Shown here in pieces: positions 1 through 10,382 of a DNA stretch of 64,000 nucleotides. Both the position numbers and the translations under genes were made by a program. Source of the DNA: Diphasiastrum complanatum (Eukaryota > Streptophyta > Lycopodiopsida > Lycopodiales > Lycopodiaceae). Location of the stretch: positions 40,564,923 to 40,628,922 of the forward strand of contig CM055110.1 of NCBI GenBank assembly GCA_029204225.1, written 5' to 3'. Position 1 is the first letter of the stretch; the number at the start of each line of letters is the position of its first letter. The notes beneath the pieces were generated by a model. The model did not search any database. It was not told the origin of the DNA and saw nothing but the letters and a program-made list of their open reading frames with translations.

Positions 1-521
1 GGTAGCTTACCCATAATTGCATATCCCTGAACCAAATTTTCAAATTCAAAGCTTAGTCCATTCAATATGAGTTGAACAAGCTCTTCATCCTTGATAGGGT
101 CACCTATAAAGGCTAGCTCTTTGTTCAATTCCTTTACTCTTAGGACAAAAGTATGTGCACTCTCTCCTTTCTTTTGATAGCTTCTATAGATTTGATTCTT
201 CAAAGCTAAAATTCTAGTTTGGTTCTTGGATTCATAGACCTTTTGAAAAGTCTCCCAAGCATCTTGAGCTGAAGTGCAATCTCCTACCTCTCTTAAGAGT
301 TCATTTGCAACATTCATTTTTATGCAATGTAGTGCAACATTGCACCTCTTGATGTATTTGGCTTTTTCTTGAGGATGAATAGGTTCACCCTCCTTACCAT
401 TTACAATTTCCATCAGATCTTGCATGATCATGATAGATTCCATTCTAACTTTCCATATGGAATAGTTAGTTTTGTTGAGCCTTTCATTAGTATCCAAAAG
501 ATATGCATTTATAGATGCCAT
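1..521 (-). CDS. Copia-1 Gag N-terminal part (partial, runs off window)
   Basis: Open frame of about 173 codons read on the minus strand from an ATG at 521 to the window edge with no stop. It encodes the UBN2-type Gag of a Ty1/copia retrotransposon: the start MASINAYLL, the NYSIWKVRMES block, the ALHCIKMNV helix and the AWETFQKVYESK block all have counterparts in the Gags of Copia-2 (9727) and Copia-3 (57879) in this window. Gag forms the virus-like particle in the cytoplasm. The zinc knuckle and everything downstream lie outside the window. The start is well supported because it lies about 800 bases inside the PBS, as in the two other elements. No frameshift or stop is seen, so this copy could be fairly young. 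Confidence 0.85.
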   Translation of the reverse strand, partial: MASINAYLLDTNERLNKTNYSIWKVRMESIMIMQDLMEIVNGKEGEPIHPQEKAKYIKRCNVALHCIKMNVANELLREVGDCTSAQDAWETFQKVYESKNQTRILALKNQIYRSYQKKGESAHTFVLRVKELNKELAFIGDPIKDEELVQLILNGLSFEFENLVQGYAIMGKL

Positions 522-1320
522 CTAGTCTCCTAATCAAGGACTTAACACAAATGAAGGTTACTTCTATTGATTTGATTGAAGGTCTACCTTATCCCACTTC
601 TTAGGGACCTAAAAAGATCAGTAATAGACTTCCTATAAAGATCTAATAATGATCTCTAACAAAATCAAATCATAGAATACTAGAAACAATGCACTTGCTT
701 GATTGAAGTAGACAATACTAGTAGAATTGCCCCTCTTTCTATAAAGAACATTAAAGCTTCCAAATGATCTGATCAAGAGTGAATTTCAGCAACCTAATAT
801 ACTTCCAAAATCACTTGTAAAAGATCTAAATGGAACTTAATGAGGATGCAACACAATCTACTATCCAATCACAAGCAAAAAATGATCAAAATTGATGAAA
901 AATTGATCTAATTTGGTGCATAAGTCAAGCAATGGTTGGACTGAACCTAAATCACTTTAGGAGGTGCCTACTACACCTTAGAAAAGCCTTGAAGAGTCCC
1001 CAAAACTCTGATCTTCCCTCTCCTTGAATGCTAGAAAGCCTCCTCTATGAAATCACCTCCAAAACTCGCTTAGAAATCAATGCTTGGAGCAAGCAAAACT
1101 TGCTATCTTGGTAATGTGAATTGAATTCAACTTTGCCTCTGGTTTTAGACACCTAAACACCTGCAAATGAAGTCACACAACACCAATCTCCAATGTATTT
1201 GACTCACTTTGAGTTCTAGAATCAATACTAGATGCTAAGATCCAATCTACACAAGATTTAGATCAAAAATTGTGATCAAATTGAATGAAAACCAAGGATT
1301 TAGCTCATTTCAGCCTTTAG
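522..1320 (-). other. Copia-1 5' untranslated leader
   Basis: AT-rich stretch between the Gag start and the primer binding site of Copia-1. No open frame of interest. The length is in line with the 793-base leader of Copia-3 and somewhat more than the 588 bases of Copia-2. Confidence 0.6.
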
Positions 1321-1332
1321 GCTCTGATACCA
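1321..1332 (-). promoter_or_regulatory. Copia-1 primer binding site (tRNA-iMet type)
   Basis: On the minus strand this reads TGGTATCAGAGC, the standard plant copia site complementary to the 3' end of initiator methionine tRNA. It lies directly inside the LTR, whose last bases on this strand are TTTTTACA, and so fixes the inner LTR boundary. Confidence 0.9.
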
Positions 1333-2014
1333 TGTAAAAATTACAGCAAATAAGGATCTTAAAACACTTGAAATGATGAGGGAAACAATAGATTATGATT
1401 TCATAAGATTAGCACAAGTTGAACCATCAAAATCCATCAAAAATCTATGCTTGAACCTCACTAAATGGCCCAAATCCTTGAAGAAGGCTTCACACGTGTG
1501 AAAGTACGGCCTCCCACAGTCTGAGGACTGTACACCAGACCTACATTCAATCCTATAATCATTAGTAATCACAAGTACTCAAACAATTATGAACATAGAG
1601 AGCAATTGCACCATTATGAGAGAAAAAACATGAAATTGCTTGATTGATTTTGGTGAGATATCATCACCTATATATACATGATCCATCACGGTTTTGGGCA
1701 GGTATGAGTAGCCCTAAACCTATCCCTAATGCTAATTTTGGTGGATCTTTCATCCCTACCAAGTTAGGGTTGGAATCTTGGAGATCCCTCAACAATGCAA
1801 AAATTACCAAAAATAGCTCCTATTTTTTCTCCCTTGTATCTAAGCATAATTTGGACTCATTCCAAAGGTTCTAACACTTAGGTCTACTTGAGAACATCCT
1901 TATGAATGGAATCCTATGCTATTTGGCACGTGTGACAAGCCACATCATGACCATCTAACTATTTACAAGTCATATGACCAAAACTAGTCAAGCTAGAATT
2001 GTGAATTTTTAACA
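1333..2014 (-). repeat. Copia-1 5' LTR
   Basis: Begins TGTAAAAATT and ends AATTTTTAACA on the plus strand, so the ends form the expected short inverted repeat. A TATA-like TATATATA lies near 1668-1676 on the minus strand, and CACACGTGTG occurs at 1491-1500. The outer boundary is less certain. The LTR of the related Copia-4 stops at a point equivalent to about 1794 here, and bases 1795-1860 resemble the polypurine tract and pol end of Copia-4, so the true LTR could be 1333-1794. The second LTR is outside the window. Confidence 0.65.
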
Positions 2015-3040
2015 TATGATTTAGTAGATAAAAAATAGTTTCATTTAATGCACTGTACATGTTCTTTAACAAGGCTAGGGACTATAATAATCGACAATCT
2101 TTGATAGTTGTATGATTTTAGAATGCAACATATTATTGTACAATGTGTAGAAGGGAGAAGACTAGAAAGGGGTGTTGGAAATCAGAGAAATCGAGATGTG
2201 CAGCGGAAGTGGAGCAGGTGGTCGATGTATCAAAATAGTTACCAACAATGCATTCACAATGTAATCGAATAGTTACCAGCAATGCATTCACGATGTAATC
2301 GAATACCAAATGTGCAATAGAACAACAATGTAGACAAAAACTTGCACTCTTATAATTATCAAAACGTGAGTACAAGAGCTTGAAGTTGGCGCAAAACCGG
2401 CTTCAGCTGAGTTTGTTGATAATAACTTATTTGAAAAACTGAACTTGACTATTTTGAGTTGAAGGTTTTAGAAGGCATGAGTTTTCAAAAGCCGACATCC
2501 ATTGAAAGACGTGGGATATCAAAGAGAAACTGAGGGATATGTGGGATTTTTAGATTTAGTGAGGGCCTCAAAATAGACCTTGGATAGACCTCAGAATACT
2601 GAAGTTAAATTGTGGATTATACCAACGCCCAGACATATTCTCACAAATTTTGAAATCTCTCTCCCTTCCTACACAGCCTTTTCGTAAATGGAAATGGAGT
2701 TGTTGATGGTATCGAGGGACATAATTGCCTTTGTCTACTCCTTTGGTTGTTTCATCCCTCCTCTCCCTCTTTATCCTCCCCTCACCCTTGATTGTTGCTC
2801 TTGCTCTTGCTCTTGCTTTTGCACTTCTTGCTTCCTCCTCTTGCTCTTGATCCTCTCCTCTTGCTTGTGCTTCTTTTGTTCTCCTTCTTGTAAAATCAAA
2901 TGGTAAGAAATGGTGTTCTCAAGAATATCAAAACTCTTTTTTTGTTTGGCATTGGATTCTAACTAATCCCATTGTGTTGGCATGTTTGTGTAGGTGACAA
3001 AAGGAAAGATCGAAGATGGAAGTTGGAGCTTTTGTGAGTG
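2015..3040. other. Intergenic, no gene recognised
   Basis: Unique-looking sequence. It contains a short internal duplication (GTAATCGAATAGTTACCAGC-like text near 2260 and 2300) and a pyrimidine-rich run at 2755-2890 with repeated TTGCTC. The short open frames show no recognisable domain. Confidence 0.5.
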
Positions 3041-3044
3041 TTGG

Positions 3045-3790
3045 ATAAATGTACTTGAAACTCTAAAAAACTTTGGCAATTTTTGTTTTAAATTTTTTTG
3101 AGATTTAATAGTTGTTAACGTTCATTAACATTTCTTAATTTTGAGTTATTAATGTAAAATTTTCAAGTAATTACATAAATTTGAAATCAGGGTGTGTAGG
3201 CCTTTACCATATATTTTTAAGGTCTTCTCGATAGTCAACATCCTCATGGTGACACGTGACTGTTATGGTGCATGCCGATTATTCAAGAATTGGCCAACCC
3301 AGGTGAAGGGAGTTAAATTGTATTCATGGATTTCAAATGGGATTTTTAGGAATAAAAATTCTTGGAAATTCTTATGGCTTTTGCTTTTTGTGATCGTTTA
3401 TCATTTTGGTTTATATATTAAGAATTGACAGCAAGATACTCGTTCCTCATGGGTTACCTTTTCCAAGACGGTACTTGGTTCAAAAAAATTTAATTTTTCT
3501 GGTACTGTGCTTGATGGTGACTGAAAAATTTTGGAAACATGTGTTCTTCCCAGTTAGAAATTTAAAATTGAAGTTTTTTCTTTTTTATTGAATTTCAAGT
3601 CCAGTTAAAATTTGGAATGGGTTACTTGTCTAGTATATTTCTAGTTGATACTAATCATTAGATATGGGTCAAGTTAACATTTGTGCAAGATACTTGTCAA
3701 AATTGAATTGGAAACCATCAAACAATATGAAATGACCAGATGCAATCATTGGGACATGCATGAATACTCTTGTAATCCATGCCGACCATG
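3045..3790 (+). repeat. Dispersed repeat family R1, copy A
   Basis: Closely similar to 54890-55565 (copy C, same strand) and, inverted, to 26200-26820 (copy B); the 3' part also resembles 39400-39700 (copy D). Shared landmarks include the GGTCTTCTCGATAGTCAAC block near 3220 and GGAATGGGTTACTTGTC near 3614. The short open frames in it are conserved only as far as the DNA is. Homology stops near 3790, where a CACTA transposase scrap begins. The element class is unknown. Confidence 0.75.
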
Positions 3791-3959
3791 GATAGCATTC
3801 GAGATGCCGCCATGGTGTTATTTGGAGGCAACATTTTTTTGAGCAAACCGTGACAAAATGTATGTTTATGTATTTAGGTATATATAGTTTCTCGCAACGG
3901 ATGAAAAAATAAAATGAGATGAGAGCAATTTGTCTATAACACACAAGAAGCTCGCAAGC

Positions 3960-4255
3960 TTATCTAAACAACTCCATGATGCTCGCATCCGACCACCCGT
4001 ACTTAGTTTGCAAGTTCAAGAGTAACAAACAAGCTCCTAACTTTGACATTTGTCCACCCTGTACAAAGGAGTCAATGCCAAGCCACACATCATCTCTTCT
4101 TCCCTTGTCAATGTGGCCTCGTGTGGGTTCGTAAAGAATGCATCCATCATGTCATCCATGTCCCCCTTGTGATCATGCACTGTGAATGGCACATCCTTGT
4201 GTACTGTGTCTCCTCGGGACATATCTTCGTGCAAGTCCACAGGTGGTGTATGCAA
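3960..4255 (-). pseudogene. CACTA (En/Spm) TNP2-like transposase fragment
   Basis: Two overlapping minus-strand frames give pieces that look like the N-terminal half of plant TNP2 transposases: a TPLYRV-type block near 4070 and, after a frameshift, SKLGACLLLLNLQ followed by YGWSDASIMELF near 3970-4050. In TNP2 proteins this is the conserved LY...KLS...LLHLK...GWSDKSF...LL stretch. TNP2 cuts and rejoins the ends of CACTA elements in the nucleus. The fragment is frameshifted, has a stop in the third block and lacks the rest of the protein. No terminal inverted repeat was found next to it. Confidence 0.55.
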
Positions 4256-5005
4256 GGAAAGTGGTGGCTCTCATGCGCTTGTACGTCTAAATCTGGCGGA
4301 TTGCATGGCAACCTTTGGTTGAATTCTCTGATAGTCATGTGAGTGTGTATCATCGTTCTAAACAATACAAGTGCAACAACAATCAAGAATAACAGAATAT
4401 TCTTGCAATCGTGAAGGGTGCCAAATAATATACATGGAAAGGGAATGTGCGATTATGTTTTTTAGCAATACAAAGTGCTTTGCAAATTAGAACTCACCGA
4501 AGAACCGACTTCCATCTGCAGAAATAATGACTCTCTCTCAATTTGCCCATACATGCGAACATGTGATATAGTAGTACGTCGCTCTCGTCGCAATGCCTAC
4601 TTACATCGTGTACATGGGCATGGTATTCTCTAATGTAGCTAGGCCTCTGATCCAATATGTGATGGTCCTGCCTCATCATCTAACGATGAGGAACGTGAAC
4701 TTGCCATTTGCATCGGTGCACCTTGACGATTGACAATGGATGGAACACAAAATTAGCAATGATCAACTATACATAGAACAAACTAATTGAATGCATTGAG
4801 ATAAATACAAGACATGTTTATAATAACTAATTTTGAGCGAGTCATGTGCAAGTAGTCTCTCAAATTTAGCACTACAAGATAAATTAAACCAAATTTTAAG
4901 ATAGGTCTAATTAAATCCATACTCATTTATATTTATGACAAGGCCAACTACAATTTTGTGATCCATGCTCATTGTTTGTGACAAGGCCAACTACAATCAT
5001 GTGAA
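4256..5005. other. Intergenic; possible further transposase debris
   Basis: Minus-strand open frames at 4494-4679 and 4147-4386 lie directly upstream of the TNP2-like scrap and may be decayed parts of the same gene, but I cannot match them to a domain. The remainder to 5005 is AT-rich with no feature. Confidence 0.35.
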
Positions 5006-5105
5006 GAGCGAGGCTAGCCATGAAATAATGCACATAGGCATGGATCAAATTTCACCTGGATATGCGAACCATGCCTATGTGCATCATTACATGGCTAGCA
5101 TCGCT
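5006..5105. repeat. Strong 31-bp foldback (hairpin)
   Basis: Arms at 5013-5043 and 5069-5099 are complementary at 29 of 31 positions around a 25-base loop, and a further AGCGA/TCGCT pair extends the stem outward. The arms begin GCTAGCCATG and end GGCATGG. The fold could be a MITE-like foldback or a small-RNA precursor. Confidence 0.7.
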
Positions 5106-5130
5106 ATTCAGTTATCCTAGTTCTATGACT

Positions 5131-5767
5131 TTTGAAAGATTTCAGATCCTTAAGATCCAATCTACTTGAATGATCTTTGGTTAGAAAGAGAAATACACTA
5201 CCAATTTCACCAATGTAGAAAAATCAGCATCTACACACAATTTGAGATGCAAACACTAATAGAACTTGATCAAACTTAAATGAAATGATTAGGTACTGTT
5301 GTTGTCCATACAAAACCAGCAAGCTACTGTATTTCACACGTGTGGATCCAAAAATAGCAAATATAGATCATTCTACACATAGAATTGCAAGCAATCACCA
5401 ATGGATAGTAGAACCCAAGAGAACCATGTATAAGCATGAAATAAGATAGAGAAGAGAGAAGATGACTCTCTCCACGAGTTACATCCTTTTATAGCAGGTC
5501 CAAACCCTATTTGGCCACTTGGCTTTCCCACCAAAATGCTAACCCTACCAATTTTGGGTCTAGATTCAATGTACCCAACTTATTCAAATTGAATCTACTC
5601 AAACTCGCATTCTATCTTTCCCACACTTTCAAAAAGTGTTTATTCAAATGAAATTTAGACTAATGAACTTTGAAAAGTCAACCTCTAGGTCTAAAACAAG
5701 TTTTGGCCTCAATATGCCAAATATGGAAATATTGCAAAATGTGATGAAACTAGTTGAATCTTTCACA
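5131..5767 (-). repeat. Copia-2 3' LTR
   Basis: The outer end matches the 5' LTR stub at 10328-10382 over its first 50 bases. The termini form an inverted repeat, TGTGAAAGAT/ATCTTTCACA, with the first copy changed to TTTGAAAGAT here. A TATAAAAGG-like box lies near 5486-5494 on the minus strand and CACACGTGTG is at 5335-5344. The purine run GAAGAGGGAG just before the LTR on the minus strand is the polypurine tract. Confidence 0.85.
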
Positions 5768-6365
5768 CTCCCTCTTCAACTAGTTTTAGCATAGACTTTG
5801 ATAATACTCCAAGTGAAGTCCTATGCTTCATGAACAAGTCTTTTCCCAATGCTTTGGTGAAGATATCAGCTACACATTCCCTTGAAGACACATGTTGAAG
5901 CTCCACCTCCTTTGCAATGACTCGCTCCCTCACAAAATGATATTGTATCTCAATATGCTTGCTCCTAGCATGAAAGATAGGATTGGATGCCATTCTTTGG
6001 GCTGATTGATTGTCACAAAAGATGATTGGGCTCTCTGAAAAACCCAGCAAGTGAAGATCCTTGATCATCCTTTTGATCCATACCATCTCCTTTGTGCAAT
6101 GTGTAAGAGCTTTGTTCTCAGCCTCACTAGATGACAATGAGATAGTGGCTTGTTTCTTTGACATCCATGATACAGCTCCATCACCTATGAAAATACAATA
6201 AGAACTAATGGATTTCCTATCCATTACATCTCCAGCATAGTCCAAATCTGAAAATCCAAAAAGATTAGATGATGGTCCCTCATACAACATGCCAAAATCT
6301 CGAGTTCCAATGATGTACCTCAAAACTCGCTTTCCTAGCTTCCAATGCTCCTAGCATAGTTTTTG
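5763..6365 (-). pseudogene. Copia-2 RNase H domain
   Basis: Reads from EHWKLGKRVLRY (about 6360) to the stop at 5763, which overlaps the polypurine tract and the first bases of the 3' LTR. Shows the copia RNase H layout: GFSDLDYAGD, then SWMSKKQATISLSSSEAE, an FCDNQSA block and FHARSKHIEIQYHFVRE, ending in VADIFTKAL. The catalytic D, E and D positions are present, although the middle block reads AENKAL rather than AEYKA. RNase H normally removes the RNA strand during cDNA synthesis. The reverse transcriptase that should precede it in the same polyprotein is absent, and the frame is separate from the upstream pol ORF. Confidence 0.8.
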
Positions 6366-6631
6366 CCAATAGAACTTTGATCCATCATAAGAATGATCTT
6401 CTTCCTAAGAATAGATCTCCTTTCAATGATCATGTAATGCTCAAAATAGAAACAACCATAATTGATATAGGGAATAGTGTCAACTTGGGATGCTTCACTA
6501 TTTCTTACATCAATTTTACATGTAAAAATGTGACTAGAACATGAAGAATCAAATAGAATGTAAGTGAGATGATTCCACCATGTTTCCAGCTCTGAACTCT
6601 CTGTAAAAATACAGCAAACAAACAATAAATG
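6366..6631 (-). other. Non-pol filler inside Copia-2
   Basis: Lies where RT sequence is expected. An open frame through 6335-6625 shows no RT motif. On the minus strand a T-rich run ending TTTTTACAG near 6600 resembles a splice acceptor, so captured intron-bearing DNA is possible but unproven. Confidence 0.4.
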
Positions 6632-9600
6632 TCAGTGATCAACTTTTGCTTGCATGTCTTCTCCTCCTTTGTCCTTTGTTGCCTTGTATCCACCATGATA
6701 CTCCATGAATGAGCCTCCATCTTCATCTTGCCTCAAGATATCATCATACTTTGATGACTTGACCATGAGTGAGTGACATAATAAACCTCCAATAGCTTCA
6801 TTTCTATCAGCAAAATCAGCCAAGAATGCTAGTACAAATCCAACATCAAAACAATGCTCACCAATGTAGCTAGTTTTATCATATCTTGACAATTTGCACA
6901 CATCCACATGAAATTGCTCAAACATGAGATAGAACAAGTAAAGTAAACTTGAACAACACTTCCTTGCTACTCCTTTGACCTTACTTGATTCTTCAATATG
7001 CTGCAAAAACAGATCCATAACACCTTTGCCAATTACCTCTCCTTTGATGCTCTTGACTAGCTCCAAATTGCCAACTTCCCTTTTGACTAGTTGAAGCGCT
7101 TTGAGATCAACCTCTTGATCTTCAAATTGATCATCAAAGTCATTGAAAAAACTTTGTTTTCCAGATCCATTACTTGATTTTACAGCAAGATAACATCCAT
7201 CCACTTGCATAGCTCCATGTACACAAGAAGATCCTCCAAAAGATGTTCCACTCTTCATAAGAGATCGATACTCAAGATCCATTGCTTGGATCCACTCCTC
7301 TTCTTTCCTTGCTTGATCTACACTTGTAGACTCATCCAAAGAGGTTAGGAAAGCAACATAATTTCTAGAAACTACTTGCTTACCCTTTTGATCATATGTG
7401 AGCCTTGAAGGTACTTGTCTTTCTCTTGATGTTCCCCTTGGCTTTTGACTTGATGAAGGTCCATCATCACCACCATCCAAAGTAGGATCCTTCTCATCAA
7501 CATCAAGAATGTTAGATCCATCTACTTTACCATCAATCATGCTTGAAGACACCTTTGGAATGTTTCCCTCATCAAAAATGACATCTCTACCAACAATCAC
7601 TTTGTTAGTAGAAGGAATGTAAACCTTGTAGGCTTTACTCACCTCACTATATCCAACAAAAATACCTCTTCTTGAAGATGGATCCTCCTTGGTCCTATCA
7701 TCAAGAGTAATGTTGACATAGCATGTGCATCCAAAGGTTCGTAGAAAGTTGACACTCGGCCTCCTCTTGAATAGTATCTCAAAAGGTGTCCTTCCATCCA
7801 AAATAGCACTCGGCCACCTATTGCACAAGAAATTGGCACACAACAAAGCTTGATCCCAAAATGGTTTGTCAAGATTAGCACTTAACCTCATAGCTTTAGA
7901 ACTTTCACATAAAGTTCTATTCTTCCTTTCAGCCACTCCATTTTGTTGTGGGGTCCTTGATGTTGTATACTCCCTCTTGATCCCATGCTCATCACAAAAG
8001 GCCTTGAACTTGTTAGATATGTACTCACCACCATTGTCACCTCTCAAGCACTTGATCTTTGTGGAAAATTGGTTCTCCCTTGCATTCTTGAACTTGACAA
8101 AGACATCATACACTTCATCCTTGCTCTTTAGTAGATAGATCCAACAAAATCTACTAAAATCATCAATGAATGTTACATACATCTTAGCTCCACTATTGCT
8201 AATTGTAGTAAATCCATGAATATCCAAATGTACAAGTTGAAAAGGCTTTGTAGATCTAGAAATAGATCTAGTACAAGGTAGTCTATGTGACTTAGACAAA
8301 GCACAAGACTCACAAACATGCTTGTCATTACTTAAGGAACTTGGAAGACCAATCACAACCTTCTTCCTTGCCATTACCTCCAATGACTTGAAGTTGAGGT
8401 GTCCCATCCTTTTGTGCCAAACCTCTTGAATAGAAATTTGCTCCCTTGCAACACATCCAACTTGGTTAGCAATAACACAAGCATCAAGTTTGAACAACTT
8501 CTCTTGCCTTTTACCTTTTCCAATCAAGTCATCCTTCCTTTTGATCAAACAAGCATCTCCATCAAACTCCACCTTGAGGCCCTTACTTAGCATTTGACTC
8601 ACACTAAGCAAATTCTTGGTAATAGATGGAATAAACAAGACATCCTCCAAATGAACATTTCTATTTGTAGAGAGAGAAATAGGAATTGTGCCAATCCCTT
8701 TGATTGCACACTCACCATCATTGGCCGTGTAGATCACCCTCTTGTCATCTCCACATGCCAACAAGGAAGTGAAGTACTCTTTGTGAAAGGTCATGTGCGA
8801 ACTTGCTCCAGTATCAATCCACCAAGGATCTAGATCTCCATCATTAGCAAGCATACATGAAGACATCACAAAAGCATCATCATTTGCATCTTGCACATCC
8901 AAACCATCCTCATCACGAGTAAGATTACCTTGCTTGTCTCCTTGATCTCTCTTCTTCTTGTAGCACTCACTTGCAAAGTGTCCTTTGATGCCACAATAAA
9001 AGCACTTGAGCTTTGATCGATCCTTCTTTTTGCCACTTGAAGAAGCATCCACTTGATCTTGCCCTTTAGACCACTTGCTTTTGGTTTTGCCCTTGAATTT
9101 GCCCTTTGTGAACATAGCATCTTCTTGAAGTGTCGATGTAGATCCACCTCTTGCTTGAAGCCTATATTCCCCATTGATCAAGGTCTCTTGAAGATCCATC
9201 AAACTTGGCAAAGTCTTTTGAATAACAATACTTTGAACAATGTTAGCATGAGCATCCAACAAGCCATCAAGAATCACTTGAATAAGCTCTCCTTCCTTAA
9301 TGCTTTCATCTATGCAAGCTAACTCATCATTCAATGCTTTCATTCTCAAAACAAAAGTACTTGGACTTTCTTCATTCTTTTGCAAACAAGAAAAGATTTG
9401 CCTTCTTAGAGTCAACACTCTAGAAGTAGACTTGGATTCATAAAGCTTCTTCAATGAATTCCAAGCTTCCAAAGATGATGTGCACTTACCAACTTCCTTG
9501 AGAAGTTCATTGGTAACATTCATCTTTATCATGTGTAGAGCCTTCTTGGCCCTCTTGTCATACCTCAATTGATCTTGTTGTGTTGCTGGTCTCTCCTCCA

Positions 9601-9727
9601 AACTTACAACAATATCCAAAACATCATTCATCTCAAGAAGTGACTCCATCCTCACTTTCCATAATGGATAGTTGCTTGAGGTAAGCCTATCATTGGCTTC
9701 CAACATGACTCCAATTGAGGTTGCCAT
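6632..9727 (-). CDS. Copia-2 Gag-protease-integrase polyprotein with unrelated C-terminus replacing RT
   Basis: 1031-codon open frame starting at the ATG at 9727. In order: UBN2-type Gag (residues about 1-200), zinc knuckle CFYCGIKGHFASEC near 241, aspartic protease with the DTGASSH active site near 300, GAG-pre-integrase block WHKRMGHLN near 436, and the integrase core with DIHG, DDFSR and EYTTSRTPQQNGVAERKNR, then the FGCTCYV and GIFVGYS blocks. The start of RT is reached (IQAMDLEYRSLMKSGT, about 829), after which RT homology stops abruptly. About 200 codons of unrelated sequence follow without a stop. That tail holds acidic and hydrophobic stretches that I do not recognise. Integrase would insert cDNA in the nucleus and protease would process the polyprotein. 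Copia polyproteins usually run past 1300 residues including RT and RNase H. Confidence 0.85.
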   Translation of the reverse strand: MATSIGVMLEANDRLTSSNYPLWKVRMESLLEMNDVLDIVVSLEERPATQQDQLRYDKRAKKALHMIKMNVTNELLKEVGKCTSSLEAWNSLKKLYESKSTSRVLTLRRQIFSCLQKNEESPSTFVLRMKALNDELACIDESIKEGELIQVILDGLLDAHANIVQSIVIQKTLPSLMDLQETLINGEYRLQARGGSTSTLQEDAMFTKGKFKGKTKSKWSKGQDQVDASSSGKKKDRSKLKCFYCGIKGHFASECYKKKRDQGDKQGNLTRDEDGLDVQDANDDAFVMSSCMLANDGDLDPWWIDTGASSHMTFHKEYFTSLLACGDDKRVIYTANDGECAIKGIGTIPISLSTNRNVHLEDVLFIPSITKNLLSVSQMLSKGLKVEFDGDACLIKRKDDLIGKGKRQEKLFKLDACVIANQVGCVAREQISIQEVWHKRMGHLNFKSLEVMARKKVVIGLPSSLSNDKHVCESCALSKSHRLPCTRSISRSTKPFQLVHLDIHGFTTISNSGAKMYVTFIDDFSRFCWIYLLKSKDEVYDVFVKFKNARENQFSTKIKCLRGDNGGEYISNKFKAFCDEHGIKREYTTSRTPQQNGVAERKNRTLCESSKAMRLSANLDKPFWDQALLCANFLCNRWPSAILDGRTPFEILFKRRPSVNFLRTFGCTCYVNITLDDRTKEDPSSRRGIFVGYSEVSKAYKVYIPSTNKVIVGRDVIFDEGNIPKVSSSMIDGKVDGSNILDVDEKDPTLDGGDDGPSSSQKPRGTSRERQVPSRLTYDQKGKQVVSRNYVAFLTSLDESTSVDQARKEEEWIQAMDLEYRSLMKSGTSFGGSSCVHGAMQVDGCYLAVKSSNGSGKQSFFNDFDDQFEDQEVDLKALQLVKREVGNLELVKSIKGEVIGKGVMDLFLQHIEESSKVKGVARKCCSSLLYLFYLMFEQFHVDVCKLSRYDKTSYIGEHCFDVGFVLAFLADFADRNEAIGGLLCHSLMVKSSKYDDILRQDEDGGSFMEYHGGYKATKDKGGEDMQAKVDH

Positions 9728-10315
9728 GTAGCAATGACCTGATCTTCTCTTTCAACCTGTTTCAATGCACAAAGCACTCCTTTGAACAACAACAAATGCT
9801 TTCAAAAGAAATCACCAAGATATGAAACTATCTCACAAATTCTCTTCTAGCACTTATCCAAGCAAATCAACACATAGAATCATGGAATCTTGATCAACCT
9901 ATGATCTATCCTCAATCTAATGACTTTTGTCACTTCCTAAGATTGAAACACACTCAAATGAAGTCCAACAACCTCACTATCTAAAAATCCAATCAAAATT
10001 AGGGTTTTGACAAAATCACAAAAAATTGACTATTCCAAATCTACATGCAAATGCTGAAAATTTGATATGCAATCTATAAGCCACCACTTAGGCTGAACCA
10101 ATGATCCAAAAATCAGCCAAATCCAACATGTGAATTCAAAAAATGGAATTGAATAAGTATATTGACCTATTTAGTGTTTTGATCTACAAAAAATCCAATC
10201 TACAAAAGCCAAAAATCCAATTTTGGTGTAGAATCCTCTCTAGCATGCTCTAGACTTGATATCTTCACCAAATCATTGATAGATCTGATTTCCTCCTTCA
10301 TAATTTGAAACACAA
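9728..10315 (-). other. Copia-2 leader
   Basis: Untranslated region between Gag start and PBS; AT-rich, no open frame of note. Confidence 0.6.
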
Positions 10316-10327
10316 GCTCTGATATCA
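10316..10327 (-). promoter_or_regulatory. Copia-2 primer binding site (one base changed)
   Basis: On the minus strand it reads TGATATCAGAGC, one change from the initiator-Met tRNA site TGGTATCAGAGC, directly inside the LTR terminus. Confidence 0.8.
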
Positions 10328-10382
10328 TGTGAAAGATTTCAGATCCTTAAGATCCAATCTACTTGAATGATCTTTGGTTAGA
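10328..10382 (-). repeat. Copia-2 5' LTR stub
   Basis: The first 55 bases of the LTR, almost identical to 5131-5185. Homology stops abruptly at about 10382. Confidence 0.8.

Larger units (their letters stand above)
5131..10382 (-). mobile_element. Copia-2, non-autonomous Ty1/copia retrotransposon, 5' LTR truncated
   Basis: Minus-strand element in the order (right to left): 5' LTR stub, PBS, leader, Gag-protease-integrase ORF, unrelated open frame in place of reverse transcriptase, RNase H fragment, polypurine tract, 3' LTR. Only the first 55 bases of the 5' LTR survive; the break at 10382 joins directly to the 3' part of a Gypsy element, so a deletion or recombination removed the rest and no target duplication can be tested. 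Without RT it cannot copy itself and would need enzymes from another element. Confidence 0.85.

Noticed and set aside
7866-9322. Plus-strand frames inside Copia-2 pol
   Set aside because: Shadows of the 1031-codon minus-strand ORF.
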